This document shows, one piece after another, positions 43,621 through 54,420 of a DNA stretch of 64,000 bases (position 1 is the stretch's first letter; each line of letters opens with the position of its first letter). Made by a program: the position numbers and the translations under genes. The notes under the pieces were generated by a model. That model was not told where the DNA came from. It saw only the letters and a program-made list of their open reading frames with translations, and did no database searches. The stretch is taken from contig JAZGUH010000147.1 of assembly GCA_037893225.1 (NCBI GenBank), positions 1,459,501 to 1,523,500 of the forward strand, written 5' to 3'. The DNA is from Hippasteria phrygiana. Its lineage: Eukaryota > Echinodermata > Asteroidea > Valvatida > Goniasteridae.

Positions 43621-45325
43621 GCAAGCAATATTGTCATAAACTTTAAAGGGGTTAGGACTTGGGAGATTTCGGGCACCCGACAGCACTGAGTTTTCACATA
43701 TACATTTGTATATTACAACCTATGGTCCGTACTTATGGAAATTGGTCGTTGATGCCGTAAAAAAGGAGCAAGGTTTTCGAATTACTAACAGCAGGAGAAA
43801 ATGTTGCCAACATGATGGTAATGGGACCTGTTTCTTTTCTTAAATATTTGCTGATATGCTGACGTCCCATTAATTTGTGCGCACGTTTTCCCAGGTGAGA
43901 ATCCGTATGGAACGCCAAAGTGGCATAAACTCAAAGCAACACATCGATTGGTCTTTAACATCGATCAGTCTTTTATACGTTGATAAAACGGTTTTCTATA
44001 CATCGATCGATCGCACTTCCCATCGATCGTAATTTGCAATTATGTGCCACATTTTAAACACAGGTAAACCGATACATCCCATAAAGGTCACATTCAAATG
44101 CAACGCCTTTGATGTCGCCATAGCCAAGGGCGGATCCAGGGGGGGGGGGGGGGAACCATGCCCCCCCCAAAAAAAAATTAATTAAACTGACGTCGCAAAA
44201 AGGCAGCCACTGCGTAGGCCTACACCCACCCACAAAACTCAGCAAACAAAATTGTTTGCCCCTTCCCAAAAAATTGCAAAAAAAAATGTTTCCCCCCCCA
44301 AAAAAGATTGTTTTCTGGATCCGCCCTTGGCCATAGCCACATTGGCGGGGGGGGGGGGGGGGGGGGGGGGCTCTGGGGCTAGCAGTAGATTGGGGTGGAT
44401 TGTGGCTCTGTTGTGTGCGTTCTTGGCCGCAGACCTGCTCTGGTGATTAACAATGTCGGATGTGCATTGACCCAGAAACAACAGGCCCATTTAAAAGAAA
44501 CTCCAAGGCATATGGCAGGGGTCATAGAGTCATTGTGCGAGAAGACGCGCATGTATAGTTTCTACAATGTATAGATTGGTGGTCGATGAGACGTTTACGT
44601 TTGCAGATTCACAGTTAAACAACCGGTATCGCAAGGTTGAACTCCAAGGTAACTCGGGACCTTATGGGTGACTGCTGTACGTTCCGACACCCCTATGTTC
44701 CGACCACTCAACCTACGTCCCGACACCCCTAGCAAGCAATATTGTCATAAACTTTAAAGGGGTTAGGACTTGGGAGATTTCGGGCACCCGACAGCACTGA
44801 GTTTTCACATATACATTTGTATATTACAACCTATGGTCCGTACTTATGGAAATTGGTCGTTGATGCCGTAAAAAAGGAGCAAGGTTTTCGAATTACTAAC
44901 AGCAGGAGAAAATGTTGCCAACATGATGGTAATGGGACCTGTTTCTTTTCTTAAATATTTGCTGATATGCTGACGTCCCATTAATTTGTGCGCACGTTTT
45001 CCCAGGTGAGAATCCGTATGGAACGCCAAAGTGGCATAAACTCAACAATGTCGGATGTGCATTGACCCAGAAACAACAGGCCCATTTAAAAGAAACTCCA
45101 AGGCATATGGCAGGGGTCATAGAGTCATTGTGCGAGAAGACGCGCATGTATAGTTTCTACAATGTATAGATTGGTGGTCGATGAGACGTTTACGTTTGCA
45201 GATTCACAGTTAAACAACCGGTATCGCAAGGTTGAACTCCAAGGTAACTCGGGACCTTATGGGTGACTGCTGTACGTTCCGACACCCCTATGTTCCGACC
45301 ACTCAACCTACGTCCCGACACCCCT
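43621..45325. repeat. Tandem duplication; the first copy carries a 516-bp insertion
   Basis: Copy 1 is 43621-43934 plus 44451-44730. Copy 2 is 44732-45325 and is continuous. The extra DNA at 43935-44450 is therefore an insertion in copy 1 (or a deletion in copy 2). No gene in the unit. Confidence 0.85.
44126..44329. mobile_element. hAT-like MITE with a 9-bp duplication
   Basis: AAGGGCGGATCCAGG and CTGGATCCGCCCTT are inverted ends. GCCATAGCC flanks both sides (44117-44125 and 44330-44338). It lies inside the 516-bp insertion, next to a G run at ~44347-44370. Confidence 0.85.
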
Positions 45326-45780
45326 ATGTTCCGACCACTTAACGTATCTTCCGACACCCCTATGTTCCGACACCCCTATGTTATGACAACCTGCATAAAA
45401 GAATGTCATTAGCCTGTTTCGACTGGTGCGTTGGGCTAGAGACCAGCATAATGTTTAAGTTTACAAAGAAGTGCAGGGATAACAACAAAACTGTTACTAT
45501 GCCTATGTTTCTGATAGAGAACAAAAACCATTTATCACAGTATATGTGTGAGATGACACACACATATACTGTGATAAATGTGTGAGATGACAAACAAAAT
45601 TGTGCATTGGTCACTCAATCCCATAGGTGTCGTAACATACATTTGTAGGGGGTGTCGGAACATAGGGGTGTCGAATCATGGGGATGTCGGAAAACACAGG
45701 GGTGTCGGAACATAGGCTGAGTAGTCGGAACATAGCGGTGTTGGAACATATAGGGGTGTCGGAACATAGTTGTGTATTAC
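45270..45780. repeat. Foldback cluster of CCGACACCCCTATGTT words
   Basis: Plus-strand copies at 45280-45380 are mirrored by GGTGTCGGAACATAG words at 45645-45775. The middle has a smaller hairpin around CACATATACTGTGATAAA (about 45530-45582). Similar words also end each unit of the preceding duplication. Confidence 0.7.
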
Positions 45781-46870
45781 CGTTTTCGGCGGTACGTTGG
45801 GGTTTCTCTTTAATGAGCTCACTGTCTCCAAGTCAATACACACCAGACAGTCTTGTCGTCACCAGAGCATATCTATCCGCACACAATAGAGTCACTTAAT
45901 CCCCCAATCTACCACTAAACCCCCAATGCCCGCGGCGACTTCAAAGGCATTGCATTTGAAAGGGAACTTTTATTTATGGGAGAATTTAGAGTGTGTAAAC
46001 TGTGACACGTTATTGAAAAGTGCGATCGACTGGAAAAGTGCAATCGATCAACGATAAAGACTGATCGATCGATTGATGGAAAATACTCATCCATGTAAAA
46101 GAATCTATCGATCGATGTAAAAGACCGATCGATGTGTTGATCAGGGTTTCTTTGGCGTTTCATGGATCCGGGGAAAGATCCCTCCTAACCACCTACAGAG
46201 GTGAATTTTGCCAGGGTTAGAAACCAAACTAGAAGCTCGTGCTTTTTTGGTAAATGTTTGTTTGCAAAAAATGCTTTGAAACGTTGTTCTTTGACACCTA
46301 ATGTAACTGGAGATTCGCTTTTGTTGAGTTACAAACGCAGAGAGATCGGGAAAGCAACTACATTACATGTATGTCTTCGGACACGTCCAGTTGTAATTAT
46401 GGTGATGTCAGAAAAAGAATCACGGAATTAAATTTTTCATGGACAACCGAAATGCATCGTCTGGGTACGATAAAATTCAGTACACATTTTATGTACACGT
46501 ATATGTATATACAAGTAATTTCGGTTTTATGACGTCATCGGTCAAGGGAAGGTAAATGCCGACTATTCAGAGGATACATCATCTAAATTCATGAAGTACC
46601 TACGAAAACCCACTTGTGTCATGAACTTGGAAAAAATCTATCTCGTGAAAACGAACTTGGAAAAATATATATCTCGTAAAAACGATTTTTGCTTTTATAT
46701 AAATAATATCTAGTAAACAAAATTTAGAAAAAGTATACTTCACGTTTTGAAAATGTATACTTCATGGCACTATTGGACTTTCGTAGTTATGTAATCGCTA
46801 CAAAAAGGTGTGAACTGGTGATCAAGAATATTGACATTGCGTTTATGCAATGCTGCAGTGGCGTGACCCA
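45781..46870. other. Non-coding
   Basis: Contains ATCGATCGAT-rich text near 46020-46140, related to the start of the 516-bp insertion near 43945. No gene seen. Confidence 0.4.
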
Positions 46871-46879
46871 CGAGAGAGA

Positions 46880-47720
46880 CTTTTGACTTTTCAAAATTTA
46901 ACTTTATTCCATTTGAAAATTATGCAATATACAAGATATATATACATAGATATGTACAAAAAATACAAATAAACAGATAGTAAACATATTAAGGACTGTC
47001 TTTTCTATAAATGGCTCAGTCCGGGGAAGGGAGGGAGAGGGAGAGTAGGACAGGAGATAAAGAAAAAGGGATGGAAGTGGGCCACTGGCATCTCTGGGTG
47101 TGGGCAAAAGTGCCCACTGCCAGCGGCCAATCTCCAGGGAGGGGGAAGGGGAGGAAAGGATGGACTAATTATGAATTATCAAAAAAACAATTAGTAAACC
47201 AATGACAAGTATATAGTATATATGTATACATGTAGATGAAACAAGAGAGAATAAACAGTAAGATAATAATAACAAATGTCTATAATACGATCAGGAATAA
47301 TAACTAATACATTATGAAAAAGCAGTAAATTGAGTCGGCATAAAAGAAAATAATATAACTATTTTCAAGTATAAGTTATGTACAATAATCGATATTAGAA
47401 GGCGGGCAGGGATGAGATTAAAGCAACCATGTTATCTCCCTGTTAATGAGTGTGAAGAGAGCATTGTTAATAGACAATTCTTTTTCAAAATTATTAATTT
47501 GATGCGTAAGTTTGTAATAGCTATAGTCGAGGATAATATGGGATTGTATACGTTTTTTCCAGATGGTGAAGGGGTCGATGAAATTGCAGGTACGGTACAA
47601 TAAGTAGAAATATATTTTCATTGGGTTAGCCAAGCGAGAATTTCCATTTGAATGGAACCAGTGGTGCGTGGCATCAAGGTGTGGTTGAACAGGCGTGTTC
47701 AAGTTACTGACCGAATTCAC
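46880..47720 (-). pseudogene. LINE 3, 3' part (ORF2 end and 3' UTR)
   Basis: The frame 47741-47418 contains RTCNFIDPFTIWKKRI, matching the end of LINE 2 ORF2 (SRFVDPLTIWQYRL). Downstream is a G-rich 3' UTR with GTGTGGGCAAAAGTGCCCAC, like LINE 2. The rest of LINE 3 resumes beyond the DIRS element. Confidence 0.75.
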
Positions 47721-47795
47721 CGGCAAGCAGTACGGACGCAAAATGTTTGTGTTCTCGCCCGTACATTGCGTGTAGCTGTCTCCTCGTAAGCAAAA

Positions 47796-48171
47796 ATGTC
47801 CTCAGAGGAACAATCGACTTCAGCACAAGAGACCCCTGTCTCCCTCAAACTGGTCGGGGACGCTATCAAAGCTGCATTGGGAGATTTCAAAGGGTATTTG
47901 GATACCTCGCTGGACTCCTTCAGAAAAGAAAATGAGCGTAAGCAACAGACAACTGCAGAGCAAGTACAACAGCTGAAGAGAGCATCGGAGCTGAGTTTTC
48001 GCTTCAAAGGCAACAAAACTCAGTATGAGTTTAACGCAGGTATTGTAGAGAAATTAGAGAGAGCAGAAAATCTTCTCCAAGGAGACGACCGTGGGTCTGC
48101 ACGGTCTCTGATGATGGAAGCCATTGCAGCAGTAAAAAAGCGAAACAAGCTGATAAGACTTAGTGTATTAG
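47796..48171 (+). CDS. DIRS gag-like protein, exon 1
   Basis: Starts MSSEEQSTSAQ and contains QVQQLKRASELSFRFKGNK and YEFNAGIVEKLERAENLL, which I associate with the first gene of DIRS elements. The frame would run only five codons past KKRNKLIR without splicing. Confidence 0.65.
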
Positions 48172-48417
48172 GTTAGTGTATTAGGGAATGGAACTCTACT
48201 ATATTGTCATGCAAATTGTGGTTTTTATATGGTCGGCATACTTCCTTCTAAATATGCTGCATATCTTGGAAGAGCCAAATAGTTCAGAACCCAGTACATG
48301 TAATAACACAAAGCAACATGCTTATTAAGCAAAAAGTGCTTCATAATTAGGAAGCAGCACCTATGAATACGACCTAACATTTACCTTTCTTAGAAAGTAT
48401 AGTTACTCCTATTACAG
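48172..48417 (+). other. Probable 246-bp intron in the DIRS gag gene
   Basis: Starts GTTAGT and ends TATTACAG. Removing it joins two gag segments in frame (phase 1). The donor lies in a short tandem AGTGTATTAGGT duplication. Confidence 0.5.
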
Positions 48418-48803
48418 GCTGGACCGCTGTAGACGAATACCTAAGTGACGAGCTCGCCAGTGACTCGGAGAATGAGAAGAGAATCAGACAAGCTCAAGCA
48501 CGGGCGGTCAGGAAGAAGCGCCTTCAGAAAGGCACTCAGCTTGCGAACAAGCGTCCACGTCAAAATGCCTCACTGGAGCAACCTACTCCTTCTACTTCTA
48601 GCACAGGGCTTTTTCGAAGCTTTTACGCAAACCGTAGATACTTGCCTGGGGCTACATCAGCCTGGAGCGCAGGACCAAAACCATCAGACTTGTGCTTTGC
48701 CTGTGGGAAACCAGGTCACTGGAGACGCAACTGTGGGCAGCAAAAGCAGGCAATGGCTGGAACATCAGCAACAGGAAGTACAGCTCAGCCCAGACAGTAT
48801 TGA
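48418..48803 (+). CDS. DIRS gag-like protein, exon 2 with zinc knuckle
   Basis: Reads WTAVDEYLSDELASDSENEK, a basic stretch KKRLQKGTQLANKRPR, and a CCHC knuckle CFACGKPGHWRRNC, then stops at 48801-48803. It has no start codon of its own near the 5' edge. Confidence 0.65.
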
Positions 48804-48918
48804 AGGAGACGGCTCAGCGAGCGTAGCACGAAAGGCCAATTCAGGCCCTGGGTATGATGCCGAGTTTTTCTTGCAAACTATTATGAATATGAGCAGGGTC
48901 ATGATGCACCTTCAGTCA

Positions 48919-49996
48919 AAGGCAGATTAAGAGCGACTGTAGAATTTTGGAAGAGTATCGATGCAAATCCAGTGGTGATAGAAATAATTTCCCATGGATA
49001 TAGGTTGCCTTTTATTGACACTCCTCCTCCCAAGATTTTCAAGAACAACAAGTCGGCATTCGAAAATAGTACCTTTGTCGCAGAAGCTCTATCGGATCTT
49101 GTGATTAAAGGATTAGTAGTAGAGTGCAACAAACCACCACATGTAGTTAATCCGTTGTCTGTAGCTACCCAAAGTTCGGGTAAGAAAAGATTAATCTTAG
49201 ACCTGCGTTACGTCAACCAATTTCTTTGGAAGGACAAGTTTACCATCGAAGATTGGAGAGTAGCAAAGTCATATTTTCAGAAAGGTGATTTTATGTTTTT
49301 CTTTGACCTCAAGTCAGGATACCAGCATAGAGATTTTTCGAGATCATTGCAAGTTCCTTAGTTTTGCCTGGACCACAGAAGGGGTCAGTAAGTACTATTC
49401 GTTTTTAGTGTTGCCGTTTGGCTTATCCACAGCTCCATATATTTTTACGAAGTGCATAAGACCACTTGTAAAGCATTGGCGTACTCAAGGATTCTTGGTA
49501 GCAATATACCTGGATGACGGGTGGGGCAGAGCGTGTAGCGAGGAAACGGCCAACTTTGTTTCTGCAAGGGTAAAATCTGTCCCACTGGGTCGCCACTGAA
49601 AGCTTGACTTGGCTAGGGCTGGTATGGGATTCTAGAGAATTTTCAATCCGAGCCTCTGACAGAAGAATCGAAGACATTAAGAACTGCATCAGTGACATTC
49701 AGAGAAAACTTCCATATACTTCAGCTCGAAAGCTGGCCTCTGTTACGGGCAAAATCATTTCTTTGGGCCCAGTAGTAGGGAATGTTTCTCAATTGAAAAC
49801 TAGGTTCCTCCACATGGAAATTATACAAAGAATTCACTGGGATTATGAATTTAAACTTGCTAGAGACTGCAGAGTCATTGAGGAATTAGCCTTTTGGAAG
49901 GCGGAAGTTCTAGAAAGATGGGTGGGGGTAATTTTTGACAAGATTTTGGATTTGTTTAAACCTGAAGGTGAGCATGCGTGCTTGGAGACAGACTAA
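48919..49996 (+). pseudogene. DIRS reverse transcriptase and start of RNase H
   Basis: RT blocks in order: NPLSVATQSSGKKRLILDLR, FFFDLKSGYQH, VLPFGLSTAPYIFTK and the catalytic IYLDDGWG. The frame changes once near 49.35 kb and again near 49.6 kb. 49604-49996 continues with TWLGLVWDSREFSI and VTGKIISLGPVVG, the connection to RNase H. The last ~30 codons are already LINE 3 sequence. Confidence 0.8.
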
Positions 49997-50875
49997 GCCT
50001 AATCCTCCACTGTCGGGTTTTACAAAGGTGGTTTGTTTATTAATGTAGTGTCTCTTTGTGGGCCAGACGAAGTCGACGAGCATCGCCTGGAGTTCACTTA
50101 GGACGTCGGAGGGGGCGAGATAGTAGCTAAATAACGATAAGTTTGTGACGCGACCAGCTGGTTCGCGATTAGAATGCGTCCTTTGAAGGAAATGCGAGTC
50201 GCTAGGCCGCGCCACTTGGAAAGAGTATTATGTAATGTATTTTTGCATTCGGACCAATTAAGATTTTCGAATTTTTGTGTATTTCCTAAGTGAACTCTGA
50301 GGAAGACAAGCCCCTCGCTGTTCCACGAGAAACCGAGGGGCGTGTCGACTCGTCCGGCCCACGATCCGACCCTTAGACCTGAGGATTTTTGTTTGTTGAG
50401 ACGTGCAGCAGAAGCGCGGGCGAAGAGGCCAGACCGCGCGGAAACCCGCATCGGAGGTGATAAATGCCGTGACGTCATCCGCGTATGCCGCGACAGCGAC
50501 GCGCGTCTCCGCATCCGGGAGTAGGAGGCCATTGTCTCCAAGGCCTCTTCTTAAAAATGGGAAGGGCGCGGTCAGGGAGCCGCAAACTTTGACGAGGCTC
50601 TCGGAACTGCCGTACAAGAGTCCCAGATGTCGGAGAAACGCGTCCCCGAAGCCCATGGCCCTCATTGTTCGAAAGAGGTATCCGTGATCAACGTTGTCGA
50701 ATGCCTTTTTTTGATCTAGGTTGATCACGGCTAGCGGTAAGTTGTTACTATTTGAATAGTTTATTACGTCCCGGACGTGATTGATGTTGTTATAGATTGA
50801 CCGGTCCGGGACGCAGTAACTTTGGTCTAGATGCACGACGTCGCCGACGCCCTGTGTCAACCTGCCGGCGAGCAA
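49970..50875 (-). pseudogene. LINE 3 reverse transcriptase
   Basis: The 205-residue frame from 50875 has YCVPDRSIYNNINHV, AVINLDQKKAFDNVDHGYLF and AAYADDVTAF with the catalytic Asp pair. Later frames (50541-50098 and 50215-49910) continue into the thumb region (FKGRILIANQL) and GLGLVCLQARML. Several frame changes. Confidence 0.85.
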
Positions 50876-51406
50876 CTTCGCATAGATTTTGTAGTCCGAG
50901 TTGAGAAGGGAGACTGGGCGCCAATTGGCGATGTCGGCCAGGTCCTCCTTCTTCGGGATTAGGGTAATGACGGCCCTGGTGAAAGAACGAGGAAGAGAAC
51001 CGGAAGCGTAGGAAGAATTAAGAACGGAAAGAAAATCATGTTTTAGAATGGGCCAAAAAGTTTGAAAGAATTCAGAAGTAAGACCGTCAAGACCAGGAGT
51101 TTTGTTTTGGCTCAGTTGCCCGCCGGCGAGGTTGAGTTCCTCGAGAGACAGAGGGGAATCTAGGTTCTCCGCATCTCGAGGATCCAGGCTATCGAGGCCC
51201 TCCGTGATTTCTGCGAAGGCGCCCTCGTCCGTTTCGACTCTAGAGTAGAGATTTTTATAGAATTCTCGAACGTGGGTTTAAATTTCGGTGGGATTGTGAG
51301 AGATCGTATCAGAGGGGAGACGGATTTGAGATATGGTTTTAGAAAGTGAATGGTTTTTTTCTAGATTGAAGAAGTAGGATGAGGAAGTATCGGTTTCATT
51401 GATGTG

Positions 51407-52537
51407 TTAAGAGCGCGAACGGACGAGTGCGCCCTGCGCTTGGTTTAACAATAAGGAATTACAGTTATTTCTTTGATCCCGGAGGACCTCTCTAGCCTGA
51501 GGCGAGAGATCTGGCGCGGACTGCAACCCGTCTATGGTATTATTTAATTCAGAAATAATCCCTCGCTTTTCCTGGGCGATCTTACTGCCATACGACTGAG
51601 AAATTGTTTTAATGTGGGACTTGCCAAAGTCCCACCAGGAAGAGAGCGAAGGAAAATCGGATTTTTTTTTTTGCCAGTTTGTCCAGAGGAGGTTAATGAT
51701 TTCTATATAATTAGGGTCGTCAAGGAGAGAATTATTAAAGTGCCAATATCCAGATCCCCTCTGTTCGGCAGAGGGAAGCTGGATATTGAGGGAAAGAGAG
51801 GAATGATCGGAAAGGGAACACGGGGTAATTTTGCAGGAGGTGATAGAAGGAAGAAGGTCAGTATGGCAGTAAAAACGGTCGAGTCTGGCTTTGGAAAGAC
51901 CAGACTCGGACGAGGGATTATTTCTGAGCCATGTGTAGTTTTGGTCGGACGGGTTGCGCACGCGCCAGACATCCCGCAGAGACAGCGCGTCCGCAACGTC
52001 GGCGAGGGCCGCGGCAACTCCGGGTCTGTGTTCCGTCGGCATGCGCAGACGGTCGAGGGCGGGATTTAGGGTACAATTAAAATCACCTCCGATAATGACG
52101 ACACCGTCACCGCTGCGTTGCACACAGTGCTCGCGAAGGGCATGAAAGGAGTCTATGGCTTTATCATCATTTTGGGAAATATGGACATTATATAGGTGAA
52201 CAAAAGTATTACTGAAATTAATTTTAGTGTACAGAATGTGTCCGGGGAAAATGTTTTCAGAGTGAATAACGTCAATTTTTGTTTTATTAATTAGGGTGGT
52301 TATTCCCGACCCATGGGTGGGGCTTGGGGAGCAGATGGGGGTGTGTTGCCACAAATTCCAACAGAAGTCGGTCTCCGTTAGGCGGCACGACTCCTGAAGG
52401 AATATGATATCGGGGTTGTTGTGAATAGTTTGGATATATTTTTGGACGGATGCGTTTTTTAGAGCACCGGTGCAACCACCGGTGTTAAGAGTCAGCAGCG
52501 ACAGTGTCATCACAAGGACAAAGGACATTCCAGCCAT
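51407..52537 (-). CDS. LINE 3 ORF2 start: APE-type endonuclease
   Basis: A 376-residue intact frame. LLTLNTGGCTGALKN is the start of the domain, IIFLQESC has the catalytic Glu, GGDFNCTLNPALDRL the GDFN motif, LDRFYCH the substrate loop, and CSLSDHSSLSLNI the catalytic His. It nicks target DNA to prime reverse transcription. The RT follows after frame breaks at ~51.0-51.4 kb. Confidence 0.85.
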   Translation of the reverse strand: MAGMSFVLVMTLSLLTLNTGGCTGALKNASVQKYIQTIHNNPDIIFLQESCRLTETDFCWNLWQHTPICSPSPTHGSGITTLINKTKIDVIHSENIFPGHILYTKINFSNTFVHLYNVHISQNDDKAIDSFHALREHCVQRSGDGVVIIGGDFNCTLNPALDRLRMPTEHRPGVAAALADVADALSLRDVWRVRNPSDQNYTWLRNNPSSESGLSKARLDRFYCHTDLLPSITSCKITPCSLSDHSSLSLNIQLPSAEQRGSGYWHFNNSLLDDPNYIEIINLLWTNWQKKKSDFPSLSSWWDFGKSHIKTISQSYGSKIAQEKRGIISELNNTIDGLQSAPDLSPQAREVLRDQRNNCNSLLLNQAQGALVRSRS

Positions 52538-52562
52538 GGATTTACAGAGGAGGAGGGGGTAA

Positions 52563-54113
52563 TTATTTGTCCAATGTCCTTACGAGTTTCCATATTCTCT
52601 GCTGCAGGCTGCGTTGAATGAGGGGATGGCTGCGCAGAGGTTTAAGCTGCGCAACCAGCCCCTGGACATCTGTGGTGAATTTACGGGCAATTTCGAGGGG
52701 TTTCTTTTTGGTTTTGACAGACGACAGGAATTTGAGGAGCTCCTGGTAAGAGAGAGGGCCCCTCATAACAGAAAAACACTCAGGAACGAAGTCGTCGTCC
52801 TGAGTGTCTTCCCATTGTTCATTGTCCGTGTCCGTTGTTGAGGTTTGGGTTGCGGGTTGGCTTGCGGATTGGAGGCGGGAGGACGATGTGGGTTGGGGTT
52901 TGAAGATGGGTTGGGAGGAAGGTTTACCGGTGGGCGGGGCAGGGGTTTCGGGTTTGGGTGTAGGGGGGTTGGGGACTTGGATGATGGGGTTGGGAGTATG
53001 AAGGGATTTGGGGGGTTGGGTAAGAGGAACGGGGGTTTGGGTAAGAGGAACGGGGGTTTGGGTAAGAGGAACGGGTGTTTGGGAGAGGGGTTCAGAGGTT
53101 TGGGTGAGACGATCAGGGGTTTGGGTGGGGGATTCGGGGATAACAGCGGGATCCTCCGAGGGAGGGGAAGGTGAGGGGGGAGCCGTGTTCATGGGCGAGG
53201 TGGATTGTCGGATTTGTTTTCTGTGAGGGGACGGTCGGTTGAGGGGGATGAGTTGTGGGATGTGGGAGGTGGGTGTCGGAGGGGTCAATTTGCGTTTAGA
53301 AACGACATCGGAGAAGGAACGGGCTTGAGGTGGGGGCGATCCCCAGATGTGTTGGGTAGTGGGTTTGGAGGAAGTGGAAGACAGGGAGTGGGTCAGGGAA
53401 GAGGCGCGGCGTCCGACGACAGTCCAGCCCGAAGACCCCTCCGGGTGCGACGCCTCGGCCCAAGATCTCGGACGATCCCCGGGGAGGCGTGGACCCGACG
53501 AGGCCGCGGGGGTGGCCACCGCCGGAGGCTCCGCCTCGGAAGAGGGAGGGGTTGGTGGGTGAGGGCGTTTGGGTGGGTATTTGGAGCTGGATTTGCCTTT
53601 AGGATGGACGAAGACGGGTGGAGGGTCGAGTGGGTTGTGAAAGGCTGTCGCGTTCGTTTGTTCAGTGTCGGAGTCGGACTCGGTGTCGGTGTCGGTGTCG
53701 GTGTTGGGGCCCGACCTCTTACAGGAGCGGGACACATGACCCAGCCCGCCACACTTGAAACACCGGATCGCATCTGTAGAAAGAAAGACCCGGTGCGTCA
53801 CGCCTGCATGTTGGAACGAAATGTTTGCAAGCGGTGTGACGTTCTGGGCCATGATGACAAAGACCTGTCGTCTGAAGGACATTATATGCGAAATGGATTG
53901 GGATTTGAATCCAAGGGGTATGGGACGGATTTGTGACACTACCTTACAGAAGGGGGCGAGGTTGTCTAGGAGGATCTGGTTGGGGATTTCAGGATATACA
54001 TTTGATAGGGTCAAACGAGTAGAGGGGCGAACAAGCGGAGTGACCTCCAGATAGGAGCCGTCGAACGCCAGTCCGTTAGAGACAGCGTCGACGGCCGCCT
54101 GCATGGAGGCCAT
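52563..54113 (-). CDS. LINE 3 ORF1 with a zinc knuckle and Pro-rich tail
   Basis: A 516-residue frame. A CCHC knuckle at residues 118-131 (CFKCGGLGHVSRSC) is followed by a Thr/Asp/Glu stretch from a GTGTCG repeat, a long Pro/Ser/Thr-rich region with repeated LTQTPVP units, and a charged C-terminus. The true N-terminus seems to lie further upstream in another frame (about 54345). The ORF1 to ORF2 gap is 25 bases. Binds element RNA by analogy with other LINEs. Confidence 0.75.
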   Translation of the reverse strand: MASMQAAVDAVSNGLAFDGSYLEVTPLVRPSTRLTLSNVYPEIPNQILLDNLAPFCKVVSQIRPIPLGFKSQSISHIMSFRRQVFVIMAQNVTPLANISFQHAGVTHRVFLSTDAIRCFKCGGLGHVSRSCKRSGPNTDTDTDTESDSDTEQTNATAFHNPLDPPPVFVHPKGKSSSKYPPKRPHPPTPPSSEAEPPAVATPAASSGPRLPGDRPRSWAEASHPEGSSGWTVVGRRASSLTHSLSSTSSKPTTQHIWGSPPPQARSFSDVVSKRKLTPPTPTSHIPQLIPLNRPSPHRKQIRQSTSPMNTAPPSPSPPSEDPAVIPESPTQTPDRLTQTSEPLSQTPVPLTQTPVPLTQTPVPLTQPPKSLHTPNPIIQVPNPPTPKPETPAPPTGKPSSQPIFKPQPTSSSRLQSASQPATQTSTTDTDNEQWEDTQDDDFVPECFSVMRGPLSYQELLKFLSSVKTKKKPLEIARKFTTDVQGLVAQLKPLRSHPLIQRSLQQRIWKLVRTLDK

Positions 54114-54420
54114 ATACAGGGCAATGCGGCCATTGGAGATTCGTGATGCATGGGTGATTCCTTTGGGGGGATAGATTTACAGAGTGAATCGATGTATTGT
54201 TGGATGGATACGTTGCTTCGTGAGTGGAAAAACACTCCATTGTTCCTGGTGAGCAGCGTGAGCTTTTCACCAGGGACAATGGGTGGGTTAGGGGGGCCAG
54301 CGTTCCGCTTGATCGCCCCCCTTGTTCGCTTCCTGCTTGGTTGGCCATGGTAGCCATCCAAAGCAGGAAAACGAGCAAAAAAATGATGGGAAATTACAGG
54401 AAAATAACACATTTTTTGAC

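Larger units (their letters stand above)
47745..49965 (+). mobile_element. DIRS-type retroelement copy 1, inserted in LINE 3
   Basis: A plus-strand gag-like gene with a probable intron is followed by RT and the start of RNase H. No tyrosine recombinase or methylase gene remains. Both sides are LINE 3 sequence on the other strand. Confidence 0.75.
49966..54420 (-). mobile_element. LINE 3: Tx1-type retrotransposon, main part
   Basis: ORF1 (54345-52563) and ORF2 (52537 downwards) on the minus strand, in the same order as Tx1. Compared with LINE 2, ~950 bp of the ORF2 C-terminal region is missing where the DIRS element sits. A (GA)n/(G)n purine run at 54548-54615 lies just upstream. Confidence 0.8.

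Noticed and set aside
53205..53936. 243-residue Gly/Val-rich plus-strand frame
   Set aside because: Antisense of LINE 3 ORF1, whose Pro-rich region keeps the other strand open.
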